The translations under genes and the position numbers were made by a program. From NCBI GenBank assembly GCA_937927515.1, contig CALBDO010000010.1, forward strand, positions 24,693-88,692: a stretch of DNA of 64,000 nt, read 5' to 3'. Positions within the stretch are counted from its first letter, which is position 1. Every line of letters begins with the position of its first letter. This document shows positions 33,510-44,400 of the stretch, one piece after another. The notes beneath the pieces were generated by a model. That model saw only the letters and a list, made by a program, of their open reading frames with translations, made no database searches and was not told where the DNA came from. The DNA is from Candidatus Kapaibacterium sp. (lineage in GTDB: Bacteria; Bacteroidota; Ignavibacteria; Kapaibacteriales; UBA2268).

Positions 33510-34242
33510 CCCTATTTATATTCATTCCAAGTAATTCTTGCAATTTAATTGCATTAGGAATAGAGTACCCAAACACACCATTATTAAAAATTATGTAAGC
33601 TTCACTTATTCTTTCACTAAATTCTTGAATCGATATTGCTATTTCCTTTAATTCGTCTTCATCATATGGTGATTTATGCAATTCATATCTTCCGTGTAAT
33701 CTATAATAAAGTGTTTTGTTCGATATAATATTTTTCAAACGATATCCTGGCGAGTCTGGATTTACAAAAGTACAGTCGTTTTCAATTAAGACTTGTAAGA
33801 TTTCATCAGAACGAAGAAGAGCATTACGAAACTCAACTGCTATGGGAAATTTAGTTCGAATATACTTAACTACATCTGCAAAAATATTGATATTAATGTC
33901 GAAACTTGGTGGTAACTGTAAAAGTAAAAGACCAATTTTTGTTCTTAGGATTTCAATATTGTTGCAGAAATCATCAAGTTCTGGAAAAATGTTCATCAAT
34001 CTTTTTTTATGAGAAATTTCTTGTGGAATTTTTATAATGAACCTGAAATTATCCCCAACAGACTTCAACCAATTCGAATAAGTCGATGTTTTGAAAAGAC
34101 GATAGAATGTGGAATTTACTTCTACGCAATTAAATACTTGCGAATAAAAATTCAACCACTTTTTTTGAGGTAAATCATCTGGATATAGAATCCCCACCCA
34201 ATTGGGAAAAGCCCATCCAGAAGTCCCTACATAAATTTTCAT
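33469..34242 (-). CDS. DUF72/YecE family protein
   Basis: The 257-residue protein has the TIM-barrel-like DUF72 marks: YVGTSGWAFPNW at the start, NCVEVNSTFYRLF, FIIKIPQEISH, AVEFRN, and RLHGRYEL. The family is widespread; its biochemical role is not settled. The 3' end overlaps the motB-linked response regulator by 41 bases convergently. It follows the 1404-residue secreted protein with a short gap on the same strand. Confidence 0.9.
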   Translation of the reverse strand: MKIYVGTSGWAFPNWVGILYPDDLPQKKWLNFYSQVFNCVEVNSTFYRLFKTSTYSNWLKSVGDNFRFIIKIPQEISHKKRLMNIFPELDDFCNNIEILRTKIGLLLLQLPPSFDININIFADVVKYIRTKFPIAVEFRNALLRSDEILQVLIENDCTFVNPDSPGYRLKNIISNKTLYYRLHGRYELHKSPYDEDELKEIAISIQEFSERISEAYIIFNNGVFGYSIPNAIKLQELLGMNINRAIILPKYYQELGL

Positions 34243-34245
34243 AGG

Positions 34246-37200
34246 CTATTTAATGATAGGTAGAACAACCAACTTTTTAATAAATCCATTAGAGAAAACT
34301 AAAATTACCATTGAGCTGGATAGATTTAACTTAGATTGCGTTAATTTATAACGATTTAACCCCTCTGATAGCTTGATAGTTTCTTCGCCCAAATAGTTTC
34401 CTAATACATCGTAAACCATTGCTTTCAAACTTTGAATATTTTCAGAGAGTAAAACTAAATTGGTTCCTTCTTCATCGTTTGCAAAACCCAATATCTCAAA
34501 ATTTGGTATGAGTTCAAGATGCTTAGAGCCGATAGGAGCACATACGGGATATACTTTCAATAACCCATCAATCAAATTAAAATAAAGTTCTTTTTGTGGA
34601 GCATACTTCAAAACCTTTAATATAAGTTCAGTTGAGTCTGGATACGAGTACATACTATTGCCAACAATCGAAATTGGTAGTCCTTGTTTTATGAATTTTC
34701 CCAAGGCTTGACCCGTTAAAATTAGGTTGACTTCTCCAAAATCACAGAGACAGACTACATCTACATCATCGATTTTGCATCCTTGGGTTCTTAATAGCCA
34801 TTTATCAAATTCAATTGCTAACGCAAGAGTATCAAGATGCAAAAGAACATTTGGTGATATATTTTCAACATAAATTTCAACGCTTTTACCGGGGGCTACT
34901 ATGTATTTCCCTATTTTAAGTGTAAGATGATAAATTTCTTTAGGAACAACATAATGAATAATTATACAATCATAATAGTAACATTTTTCCGATATCTCAA
35001 AGCAAAGTGTATCCCAATACTCCCCTACTGTATTTCCAAAAACGTTAAATTTAAATTCATAACTATCCAAAGGTTTTAGATAAACAGTAAAGGTATTATC
35101 GAAAATTAAATTGCTCGAGGAATTTGAGGAAAATACTTTAAATGCAAGGTCATTTCGACCATAATTTTCAAGTTTTAGACTCGAAAACTTTGATGTTCCA
35201 ATCCATATGGTATCTAATTCCACGAATTTTGGATTAATAGCAAACAATGGCTTTACAACGGAGACCAGAGCCACCAATGTATCCAGTTTTTCACAAGTGG
35301 AAAAACTAACAATTAATGTGTCGACAAACTCTCCTGGTTCCTTTACACCACTAAATTCAATAGTCATATATGTTGTATCAGAAGAATTTGGATATAGCAT
35401 TGTGTTTGAAAAATAACCACCGAAATACGGTGTATTAAATGGCTTAATTATTTTTAAAGTATCGGGAATATTTCCGAAATTTTTCAATAAACATTTTAAG
35501 GATTTTGGAAGCTCACAAAATTCTAACTCCCCAAAATCAACAAAGTTCTTTTCTATATATAATTTTGATGAGCCCCAAAAAGCAAAAATTGGGACTCTTA
35601 TGTTTCGGGTGGTGTCCCCGAAAATAAATTCAACACTAGCAGTATCATAAATTAATTCAGTTGGTGTGTAGGATAAAACTATTACAACAGAGTCTTTTGG
35701 TAAAATTTCAAAAGGAAAGCTAATATTGCTTTCTATTAAAAATTGGCTATATTTCTGTTCCAGTACAATGTTGAATACGGTGTCTCTTACTTCGGATAAA
35801 TTCTTAACAATTACAGTTCTAAATTGTTTATCACTGTTGCAATAAATATTGCCAAAATCAACAAATAGAGGTACGACGGCTACATTTTTATCAATAATTT
35901 CAATAAAAACAGGCACAGATATCACGGTATCGCAAATTCCAGAAAAGTAAAAATTGACGGTTCCATAATATTTTCCTTTTTCCCTACCAAAAATATTGAA
36001 TGACAATTTCAAAGTATCAAATGAAGTAACTAAAGAATCTGAAATATTTGTAGCTAATGTTACAAATTCTGAAATAGAATCAGAAATACTAATAAACACA
36101 AGTTTATTCGTATCACCAGAAGTTGAAGAAAAACTTAAAACAATATCAGTAGAGAATCCCTTTTGTAATTTTAATTTGATACTTGTTGGAGTAGATATAA
36201 TATTTGTCTTGATACCCTCCCCATAACAAACTATTCTAAAGGTGTCTTTGCAATTAAATGAAATGAGAGTAAGTGTGTCGTAGAATTTTCCCGATTTCTT
36301 TGGAACAAAGGTGAGTTCAAGTTTAAAACTACCATTAGGTTTTAGAGTTATTGGAATAGAATTGTTTACGACGAAAACACCTCTGCTACTTTGGCTTTGA
36401 TAAATGTTTAAAAATAATTCTTCGAGATTGCCTTCATTATTGAAAACAACTTCTTTCTTATTAGTGTCACCAATGCAAATTTTACCAAAATCTACGTAGG
36501 AAGAAGAATAATATATTTTAGGCATAAAAACTCTTATGTTTACTTTTATGTAAACAATGTTGCGTTTTCCATTGACCGAACGAAAATCATTGTTTTCAAT
36601 GATTAAAGTTGTTGTAATTATTCCAACAAAGTTTGTATCGATATGGATGAATAATGTATCATCTGAATTAGGCAATATGTAATTATTATATAAATCCTTG
36701 CCTGATGACCATCCTTGCAATATCAAATTAGTCGTTTTGGGATTAAATGAAATTTTTCTGAAGAAAAGTGTATCATTACCCAGATTGGCAACTCTAATTT
36801 TAATTGGAGCCAAACTGCAATATTGCTCTACTTCAATTGTTGAGTCTGTCTGAATTATTGGAGAAACAGAATATACTCGTATTTTGAGATATTGAAACGT
36901 ATCGCAAGGGGAAAAACCTATTTTGTAAATTATCTCTTGCCAGCCCGTATCAATTGGAGTGCATTCGAAGTGTAAAAAATTGTTTCTCGAGGGTTCAAGT
37001 TGCATAGGTAACGAAGATGTTAGTCTAAACGATTTGTTATCAACACTTGGCTTTACATAAGAAACAATCTCACCTTGGTTATCGGAGCTAACTCTAGCGG
37101 AAATAGGATGTGCAAAACCACATTTCGCATTGTTCAATACTATTAAAGTATCAATTAATCGTGCGGATGGCTCAATGGCGCTTCCTCTTAGTGGTATAGA

Positions 37201-38460
37201 TATAGCATCTTGATTTGGGTATTGAATATATAAAATAGCATCTTTCATACCTTTTGTTTTTGGATTGAAGCTGATGATAATTCTGATTGAATCACAAGAC
37301 TGAATGTAAGCAGTGGAACCGGGACTTACAATGCTAAAATCACTTCCGCTAGGATTGATAGACAAGGAAATTGTTACATCATTAAAATTGAAGCTTTTAA
37401 ACCAAAGAGTATCTAAAATCCTTTCACCAACGCAAACTTCTCCAAAGTTCAATGCATTTTTGATTGCAACACCTTTTGGATTTGAAAGTTTATATATTCC
37501 TTCACCAACAACCCAACCGTTTGTTTCATTTATAAACCAAATGTCATCAAGATTACCAGATTGAACACCGCAATTTCTTTTCTGCCATGTAACTCCCCCG
37601 TTCGAAGTATAATAAATTTCACGATAATAGCCGCATGCCCACCCTCTTTGTGCATCAATCAGAAAAGTACCAAACATAGGGACACCGGTGCGGAAACTGT
37701 TCCAAGTTACGCCATTGTTTGTAGTGAACCTCATTCCACCATCATTCCCTCCACCAGTGCAAGTGGTTCCAGAAAATGGAACTAAAAATGATGAGCCGAT
37801 ATTCGTGATTTCCTCTTGCCACAAACTTGGACCACTTGTAGAGAAAATTTGCCAAGTTCTGCCACTGTCCGAGGTTACCCAAATCTTCCCACTGCTACTT
37901 GCATATCCCAAACCATTAGGGTATAACATAACATCAGTCATTCCGGTATTATCTTCGTTTCCAATAAATACAGACCAATTTGCACCCCCATCGGTAGTTA
38001 GCCAAAAGTGTTGCAATCTACCATTACAGCCATCTCCAACAAGTAGACCATAGTTTTCATTTAGAAAGAAACAACCCCAGAAAAAAGTTGTGTCCCGTGT
38101 TCCCTCGGGAGTAATATCGAACCAAGTTGCACCTCCATCGGTGGATTTAAAAATACCTTCAACACCAGAGACATAACCTACTTGAAGCGTTGGGAAATGA
38201 ACACTTTCGAGATGATAAGCATTAATTGTAGTGCCACGCCAAGTATTGCCTCCGTCTGTCGTGCGTAAAATCATTCCATTAAATCCGCAAATCCATCCGT
38301 AATTAGGATTAGATGGGTGAAAGAAAACATCAAGCCAATAATTATTATGATAAGGCGCAGGTATGTTTTGTATTCTTTCCCAATATTGAGAACTACCAAC
38401 AATAGTCGTGCTAAGAGCGAGACAAATAAACATAATGAGATTTAAAATAAATTTTTTCAT
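34246..38460 (-). CDS. Large secreted protein with YCF48-like repeats, HYDIN-type repeats and T9SS-like C-terminus
   Basis: The 1404-residue protein has a signal peptide, then six YCF48/BNR-type repeats of the form TTDGG.TW (near residues 67, 106, 156, 196, 246 and 285). From about residue 335 are at least five immunoglobulin-like repeats with VDFG...LKNFGN-type motifs, resembling ASPM/SPD-2/HYDIN domains. A cohesin-like region follows, and the final ~90 residues (VYDVLGNYLGEETIKL, then YKLTQSKL) resemble a type IX secretion sorting domain. It is probably exported and surface-attached. No enzyme site was seen. It was not possible to assign a substrate. Confidence 0.8.
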   Translation of the reverse strand: MKKFILNLIMFICLALSTTIVGSSQYWERIQNIPAPYHNNYWLDVFFHPSNPNYGWICGFNGMILRTTDGGNTWRGTTINAYHLESVHFPTLQVGYVSGVEGIFKSTDGGATWFDITPEGTRDTTFFWGCFFLNENYGLLVGDGCNGRLQHFWLTTDGGANWSVFIGNEDNTGMTDVMLYPNGLGYASSSGKIWVTSDSGRTWQIFSTSGPSLWQEEITNIGSSFLVPFSGTTCTGGGNDGGMRFTTNNGVTWNSFRTGVPMFGTFLIDAQRGWACGYYREIYYTSNGGVTWQKRNCGVQSGNLDDIWFINETNGWVVGEGIYKLSNPKGVAIKNALNFGEVCVGERILDTLWFKSFNFNDVTISLSINPSGSDFSIVSPGSTAYIQSCDSIRIIISFNPKTKGMKDAILYIQYPNQDAISIPLRGSAIEPSARLIDTLIVLNNAKCGFAHPISARVSSDNQGEIVSYVKPSVDNKSFRLTSSLPMQLEPSRNNFLHFECTPIDTGWQEIIYKIGFSPCDTFQYLKIRVYSVSPIIQTDSTIEVEQYCSLAPIKIRVANLGNDTLFFRKISFNPKTTNLILQGWSSGKDLYNNYILPNSDDTLFIHIDTNFVGIITTTLIIENNDFRSVNGKRNIVYIKVNIRVFMPKIYYSSSYVDFGKICIGDTNKKEVVFNNEGNLEELFLNIYQSQSSRGVFVVNNSIPITLKPNGSFKLELTFVPKKSGKFYDTLTLISFNCKDTFRIVCYGEGIKTNIISTPTSIKLKLQKGFSTDIVLSFSSTSGDTNKLVFISISDSISEFVTLATNISDSLVTSFDTLKLSFNIFGREKGKYYGTVNFYFSGICDTVISVPVFIEIIDKNVAVVPLFVDFGNIYCNSDKQFRTVIVKNLSEVRDTVFNIVLEQKYSQFLIESNISFPFEILPKDSVVIVLSYTPTELIYDTASVEFIFGDTTRNIRVPIFAFWGSSKLYIEKNFVDFGELEFCELPKSLKCLLKNFGNIPDTLKIIKPFNTPYFGGYFSNTMLYPNSSDTTYMTIEFSGVKEPGEFVDTLIVSFSTCEKLDTLVALVSVVKPLFAINPKFVELDTIWIGTSKFSSLKLENYGRNDLAFKVFSSNSSSNLIFDNTFTVYLKPLDSYEFKFNVFGNTVGEYWDTLCFEISEKCYYYDCIIIHYVVPKEIYHLTLKIGKYIVAPGKSVEIYVENISPNVLLHLDTLALAIEFDKWLLRTQGCKIDDVDVVCLCDFGEVNLILTGQALGKFIKQGLPISIVGNSMYSYPDSTELILKVLKYAPQKELYFNLIDGLLKVYPVCAPIGSKHLELIPNFEILGFANDEEGTNLVLLSENIQSLKAMVYDVLGNYLGEETIKLSEGLNRYKLTQSKLNLSSSMVILVFSNGFIKKLVVLPIIK

Positions 38461-38514
38461 TATACTCCCAAAGTAAATACAGGTTGAATTTAATAAAAAT
38501 TACTTAAATTTTAG

Positions 38515-39534
38515 TTAAAGATTTTCATATAATGTTAAATAAGACATATATCTATTGTAAGAAATCTTTCCCCTTTCTACAGCCCTTTTGACTTTACAGC
38601 CAGGTTCATGAGTATGAGAGCAAGGTTGAAACTTGCATTTTTGGAAGTAAGGTGTAAAGTCGGGAAAATAAAAAGGCAACTCATTACGAGTTATACCAAA
38701 CAACTCGAATTCACGGAAGCCAGGTGAGTCTATTATAGCAGTATTTTCATCCAAGTTAAGATAGTAACACGCAGTTGTTGTATGGCTGCCTCGCAAATTC
38801 TTTGCCAGTTTTCCAACTTTCTGAATTTCTTTTCCAAATAGTGCATTTACAAGTGTCGATTTTCCAACCCCCGAAACACCCATAAATAATGTTTCTTTAT
38901 GTTGAATTTCGTTGAGTATTTGTTCCAATCCTAAGGATAGCTTTGCACTTATGAAATAAACCCGGTATCCTAGTTCAATGTATACATTGAAAGCTTCTTT
39001 GACATTTTCATCAAAAAATAAGTCGATTTTGTTTACACAAATAATTGGTGTAACCCCTCCATATTCACATGCAACAAGAATTTTGTCTAGCAACCTAAGG
39101 TTGTATTTTGGATTGTCAACTGCTAAAATAATTAAAACTTGGTCCATATTCGAAGCAATGACATCTTCTTTGCTCGAAATTACAGACTTTCTAATCAAAA
39201 AAGTTTTTCTTTCTGCAACACGCACTATTCTACCGAGACCACCAATATCATTTTTTGATTCCGGAAGCAAGAAATCACACCTATCCCCAACAGTAATTAA
39301 AACATCGTGTGAATGTTTAACTTCAATAGAACCAGAAATGACGCACTTAAAAATTTCTTTCTTACTATCATTTTTTTGGACGAAATAGTAACGACCTTTC
39401 GTGGTTGTCACTATTCCATTGTGAATTTCTCTGGAAGTTTGTTTGTGCTTTTTAACTAATATCCTTTGCTTTTGCTTTGGAACATTTTTTGATAATTCAG
39501 CAAATTCTTCGCCAAAATTTCCCTCACGATGCAT
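38515..39534 (-). CDS. rsgA: Ribosome small-subunit GTPase RsgA
   Basis: The 339-residue protein has an N-terminal OB-type domain, then a circularly permuted GTPase: NKIDL (G4), SAK (G5), GVSGVGKST (G1), and DSPGF (G3). A C-terminal zinc motif reads CKFQPCSHTHEPGC, of type CX4CXHX5C. RsgA matures the 30S subunit. It is divergent from recJ; the intervening 148 bases hold face-to-face -7-like elements. Confidence 0.93.
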   Translation of the reverse strand: MHREGNFGEEFAELSKNVPKQKQRILVKKHKQTSREIHNGIVTTTKGRYYFVQKNDSKKEIFKCVISGSIEVKHSHDVLITVGDRCDFLLPESKNDIGGLGRIVRVAERKTFLIRKSVISSKEDVIASNMDQVLIILAVDNPKYNLRLLDKILVACEYGGVTPIICVNKIDLFFDENVKEAFNVYIELGYRVYFISAKLSLGLEQILNEIQHKETLFMGVSGVGKSTLVNALFGKEIQKVGKLAKNLRGSHTTTACYYLNLDENTAIIDSPGFREFELFGITRNELPFYFPDFTPYFQKCKFQPCSHTHEPGCKVKRAVERGKISYNRYMSYLTLYENL

Positions 39535-39622
39535 ATTTTTTTGATTTTTTTATTGAAGACAACTGACAAAATAAGAAATGTGTCAAAAAAAATTCACAGT
39601 GATAAATAAATTAAACAATTTA

Positions 39623-39654
39623 TTTGTTTATTTACAAAATTAATCGTAATTTTG
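39623..39654 (+). promoter_or_regulatory. Promoter of recJ (TTTG-N20-TAATTTTG) within an inverted repeat
   Basis: TTTG (39623-39626) is followed after 20 bases by TAATTTTG (39647-39654), the same layout as the tRNA-Ser promoter, 28 bases before the recJ ATG. CAAAATTA at 39635-39642 is the exact reverse complement of the -7 box, so it is also a possible -7 box for the divergent rsgA gene; no -33 was found for that strand. Confidence 0.7.
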
Positions 39655-39682
39655 TAACAGTTATGAAAAAAGGTAATTTTTT

Positions 39683-41407
39683 ATGTCAGATTATATTTGG
39701 AAACTCCGAGGCAAACCTCAAGAGTCCATAGTTAAAACTATAGCAGAGGCATTCAAAATTCCTCGTGGTCTTGCCAAGGTCCTTGCAGCAAGAGGTTTGG
39801 ATAATCCAAAAAAAGTACAAGATTTCTTCTATCCATCTTTGGACAATCTCTACGACCCATTTTTGTTAAAGGATATGGATAAAGCCGTCGCTCGTATCCT
39901 CGACGCAATAAAAAAGAAAGAACTCATCTGCATTCATGGTGATTATGATGTCGATGGAACAACAAGTACCTCCATGTTAATTGAATTTCTCAGAACATTG
40001 GATGCGAGCGTAATCTACCACATTCCCGATAGATTTCAAGAAGGATATGGGATTGTTTCGCAAACTGTTAAACAAATGAAAGAACTTGGAGTAAGCTTAA
40101 TAATAACAGTTGATGTTGGAATTACCAGTGTTGATGCAATAAATTATGCAAAAGAAATTGGTATTGATACAATAATATGCGACCATCACGAACCCGGCCC
40201 AGAATTGCCAAACGCTTTTGCTATCTTGGACCCTTTACTTCCAGATAGCAACTATCCTTTCAAGCATCTTGCAGCTTGTGGTGTTGTATTTAAACTTATC
40301 CAGGCAATTTCCAAAACACTAAATCAAGAAGAAGCTGCGTTCCAGTATCTCGATTACGTAGCTATTGCATCTGCTGCAGATATGGTTCCCTTGATAGACG
40401 AGAACAGAATTCTATCTCACTTCGGTTTGAAGCTACTGAATGAAAAACCTCGACCTGGAATCAAAGGCTTAATGTACTGTACTAACTTAAAGCCTGGCAA
40501 CTTAACCACATTTAATATTATTTACTCTCTTGCTCCATTAATAAATGCGGCTGGTCGACTGGGAAGTGCTTCGCGTTCTGTTGAAATGATGATTCAGAAT
40601 GATGAAATTGCAGCGTTTCAAATGGCACAGCAGTTGGAACAAGACAACCGTCTGCGACGTTTCTACGATGAAAAAACCTTCGACGAGGCTGTTCCCATGG
40701 CAGAAAAATTTTTAGCTGCAAAAGAAAGAAGATGCCTAATTCTTCACAAGGATGACTGGCATGCAGGTGTCATTGGCATAGTTGCTTCAAGGTTGGTGGA
40801 TAAATTTCACTTGCCGACAATTCTGTTGACAACTATGTACAACCTTGCAAAAGGCTCTGCAAGGAGCATTCTAAATTTCGACATTCACTCTGCTCTTAAG
40901 GAATGTACACATTTACTTGTTGAATTTGGTGGACATAAACACGCTGCGGGACTTTCCCTTGAATTAGACAAGCTCGAAGAGTTTATTGAATGCTTTGATG
41001 CAGTTGCTCAAAAGCATATTACAAAAGAAATGCTTACCCCTGAACTAATTATAGATGCAGAAATTAGTCTTTCGGAGTTATCCCCCAAATTTTTTCAATT
41101 TCTACAGAAATTTGCTCCTTTTGGCTTTGAAAACAATAAACCTACTTTTTTAGCTAAAGGGATTTTCTCCAAGAATGGACTAAAAATGTATGGAGCTAAT
41201 AACTTTAGATTCCGTGCCATTCAGCCCATCAATATTAATGGTGGAAACATTTTCTTTGAAATCGATGCTGTCGGGCAAAATCTTGGTGAAAAAATCAAAT
41301 ATATAAATAGTAACAAGCCTTTCTCTATTGTTTTTATCCTCGAAGAAATTTCAGCTGGCGTTCAAACTCAATATCAGCTCCGTGTCAAAGATATTCTCCC
41401 CGACTAA
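39683..41407 (+). CDS. recJ: Single-stranded-DNA exonuclease RecJ
   Basis: The 574-residue protein is a DHH/DHHA1 family 5'-3' exonuclease: HGDYDVDGTTS, VDVGIT, CDHHEPGP, and C-terminal GGHKHAAG. It acts in recombination and repair. The length is normal. The Dna2-like gene starts four bases after its stop, so both likely share a transcript; a full-consensus promoter lies upstream. Confidence 0.95.
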   Translation: MSDYIWKLRGKPQESIVKTIAEAFKIPRGLAKVLAARGLDNPKKVQDFFYPSLDNLYDPFLLKDMDKAVARILDAIKKKELICIHGDYDVDGTTSTSMLIEFLRTLDASVIYHIPDRFQEGYGIVSQTVKQMKELGVSLIITVDVGITSVDAINYAKEIGIDTIICDHHEPGPELPNAFAILDPLLPDSNYPFKHLAACGVVFKLIQAISKTLNQEEAAFQYLDYVAIASAADMVPLIDENRILSHFGLKLLNEKPRPGIKGLMYCTNLKPGNLTTFNIIYSLAPLINAAGRLGSASRSVEMMIQNDEIAAFQMAQQLEQDNRLRRFYDEKTFDEAVPMAEKFLAAKERRCLILHKDDWHAGVIGIVASRLVDKFHLPTILLTTMYNLAKGSARSILNFDIHSALKECTHLLVEFGGHKHAAGLSLELDKLEEFIECFDAVAQKHITKEMLTPELIIDAEISLSELSPKFFQFLQKFAPFGFENNKPTFLAKGIFSKNGLKMYGANNFRFRAIQPININGGNIFFEIDAVGQNLGEKIKYINSNKPFSIVFILEEISAGVQTQYQLRVKDILPD

Positions 41408-41411
41408 TAAA

Positions 41412-44400
41412 ATGCTTGATGAGGTATACTTTTTTTCCGAGCTTGTAAATTTGTATGATGAGTTAACAAATTTTTCCAAAAGTTCCAACTCGAATTTCAA
41501 AAAAATCCAAAAATCGCTCTTCGCTCTTTTTTACGAATTTGTCTTCTATTTCCTTCGGTATCACAGAGTGCATTTTCCTTCAAATTATTCAAGGATAATT
41601 TTCATTTTAAACAATTTTAACTTAACTGATGATGTTAAGCGTAAATTGTTAACCATTCACTCATTATTAGCGACGAGAAAAAAGATAAACATTGATAAAA
41701 CTATACTGATTGAAATGATATATCTGGTTGCAGATGTGTTCTCATTCTTTTTTCGAAAAACAAAGCCCGAGAAACTTAATCCTCCTAAGGATATAAATTT
41801 TACTGTTTACCAAGCTTTAAATGATGTTGATATTATTTTAAATGAAAATGTTGATTTCTCAAGAATCGTGGTAACTTATGTCGACAGAAATAATTACACT
41901 CTGTTTTGTCTAAATAAGGCATCCCAAATCGAGATTGATTGTAGTAATTTTTGGAAAGAAATACCACTTGTCGTGAACCATGGAACAATTTTAAATTGTT
42001 TTCGATTAAAAAGTATGGGTGACCGAAAATTCTCTACCACAGAAGAATCTATAATTGTAATTGAGCCAGATTATCTTTACGACATAACCGACATATCCCA
42101 ATGTTTTACACACAAAGGTCCAAATGCTTATCTGTATTTTATCAATAAATTTTTCCCAAAATCCACTTCTTATTATACTTTTTTAGGTTATTTAGTAAAC
42201 CAAATATTTGACTATCTCTTAACAGAAGAAAGAACAACTTTTAAAGATATTTTTGCCAAATCTGTATCAAAAAAAATCTTATCGTACTTGGTTTTAAAAC
42301 AGAAAGATAAAACCTTTGAAACCAATCTAAAATCAGAGCTGGAGAAACATTTCCACAACTTGCAACAGATAATTCCTGCATTTAAAAACTACCAAATTCA
42401 AATTGAACCAACTTACTTTTCTGCTGAATATGGAATAACTGGGCGAATAGATTTATTGTTGGAAAAGAAAAGCGAGAAATCCTGGAAAACAATTGTAGAA
42501 TTGAAATCTGGCAATCCACCCTCCACCCAAACAAAAATTATTCTTTCAGATGGCAAAAAATATTCAATTGGTGCATGGTCTTCGCATTATGCACAGATTA
42601 TTGGTTACAATCTGCTATTGGATTCTCTGTTTAAAGAACGCAAAGGTACTTCGATGATACTTTATTCAACCGACGTTAAAAATCCTTTGCGTGATGCAGG
42701 CAATATACCTGCGTTCAAAAGAGATTTTATCAAAATTCGTAACTGGATATGTCTTTTGGAAGCTCAGCTCGGGAAAGGTAATTTCAAAATCTTTAATTCC
42801 ATAGAAAAATTTTCAGAAAATGATAAATACTTAACCTTTCAAATTCAACATTATCTATCCCTGTTTAACTCTGCATCCGAAGAAACAAGAGCTCTTTTAA
42901 AAGAGTATATTAAATTCTTAATCAATGAGAACAGAATAACACGAATTGGCGAAAACGGATTAGAATCGAAGGCATCACAAGCTTGTTTGTGGAGTATTCC
43001 CTTTGACGAGAAAAACGAACTCGACACGAACTTAACAAACTTATCCTTGAATTTGGATAAGTCAAACCTCGCTAATGGTTACTTATGCTTTGAAAGAGAT
43101 ATATCTTCTACTGCAATCTGCTCATTGAGAAAAGGTGACCCCGTTGTCTTGTACCATCCTCAAAATATCAACAATCCCTTGTCATTCCAACTATTGAAAG
43201 CCGTTATCAAAGAAATTGAACCAGATTTTGTTACCGTCTCACTTAGAAATAAATTCTCCGACAACGACTTCTTCAACACAAGACAAGGTTGGATTATTGA
43301 ACAAGACCTAGCAGACACAAATTTCAAATACCTCTTCCATTCTTTGTTCAATTTTCTTCTAATTCCGAGTGAAAAAATAGAATTTCTTCTCGGTTTGAAA
43401 GAACCAATAAAAAATGTTAATCATCTCCAAAATCTTTCGTTTCCACTTTATTCAAATGTCATTGAATCTGCCATAAACAGTTATCCATATTTCTTAATTG
43501 TTGGTCCACCCGGGACTGGAAAAACTAGGTATGTCGTCAAAGAGCTAATCAAATATTACTTGAAAAATTGTGAAGGTAAGATTCTTGTCTCTGCTTATAC
43601 AAATCGAGCAGTTGATGAAATTGTCGAAATTCTCAACAAAGAAAATCTTAATCATTTATTCATTCGAATTGGAACAAAAGAATCCTCAATTTATAGGCAG
43701 AACCTACTACCTTTTCTCATCGAAGAACTCAAACCAGAGGAACTGGAAGAAAAAATAAACAGCAGTAAAATTATTTTGGGTACTGCACACTCCTTTTTGA
43801 GCAACCCAGAAATATTTGATTTAAATAAATTTCAAGTGGCTATAATCGATGAAGCATCACAACTGCTCTTTCCTCACATTGCTGGAATTCTTGCTTATGT
43901 TGATAAATTTATTTTAATTGGCGACGAAAAACAGCTCCCACCAGTCATTCTACAAGAGAAATTTACTACAAAGGTAAAATGCGAGATTCTAAAAAAGTTA
44001 AATTTCGACAATCTTTCAATGTCTTATTTCGAATTTTTGTTAAGAATAAACCGTAGCAAGGGTTGGAAAAACTCTTATGGCATACTAAACAAACAATCAA
44101 GAATGCATCCAAAAGTATTGGAACCAATAAATAAATTCTTTTACCAAGGCATCATAAAAACGAACCCATCAAGGAAGTCGCAAGATAATATATCAAAAAT
44201 CATCTCCTTCATCATTGATAGGTTTAAATTTGATGTCCAGAAAAGAGTGTTTTTTATTGATTGTCCGAGAGAGAACAAAAAGAAAACCAACACTAAACAA
44301 GCCGATTTAATTACTTCAGTTTTAAATGAAAGTTACTTGAGATATGATGGATATATCAATGCAGAAACTTTCGGTATAATCTCTCCATTTAGAGCTCAAA

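Noticed and set aside
37688..38053. Plus-strand open frame of 121 codons
   Set aside because: Antisense to the repeat region of the large secreted protein; composition reflects the complementary repeats.
41328..41411. Longer N-terminus for the Dna2-like protein
   Set aside because: The extension would overlap the end of recJ by 80 bases. The ATG at 41412 is four bases after the recJ stop and is a simpler start.
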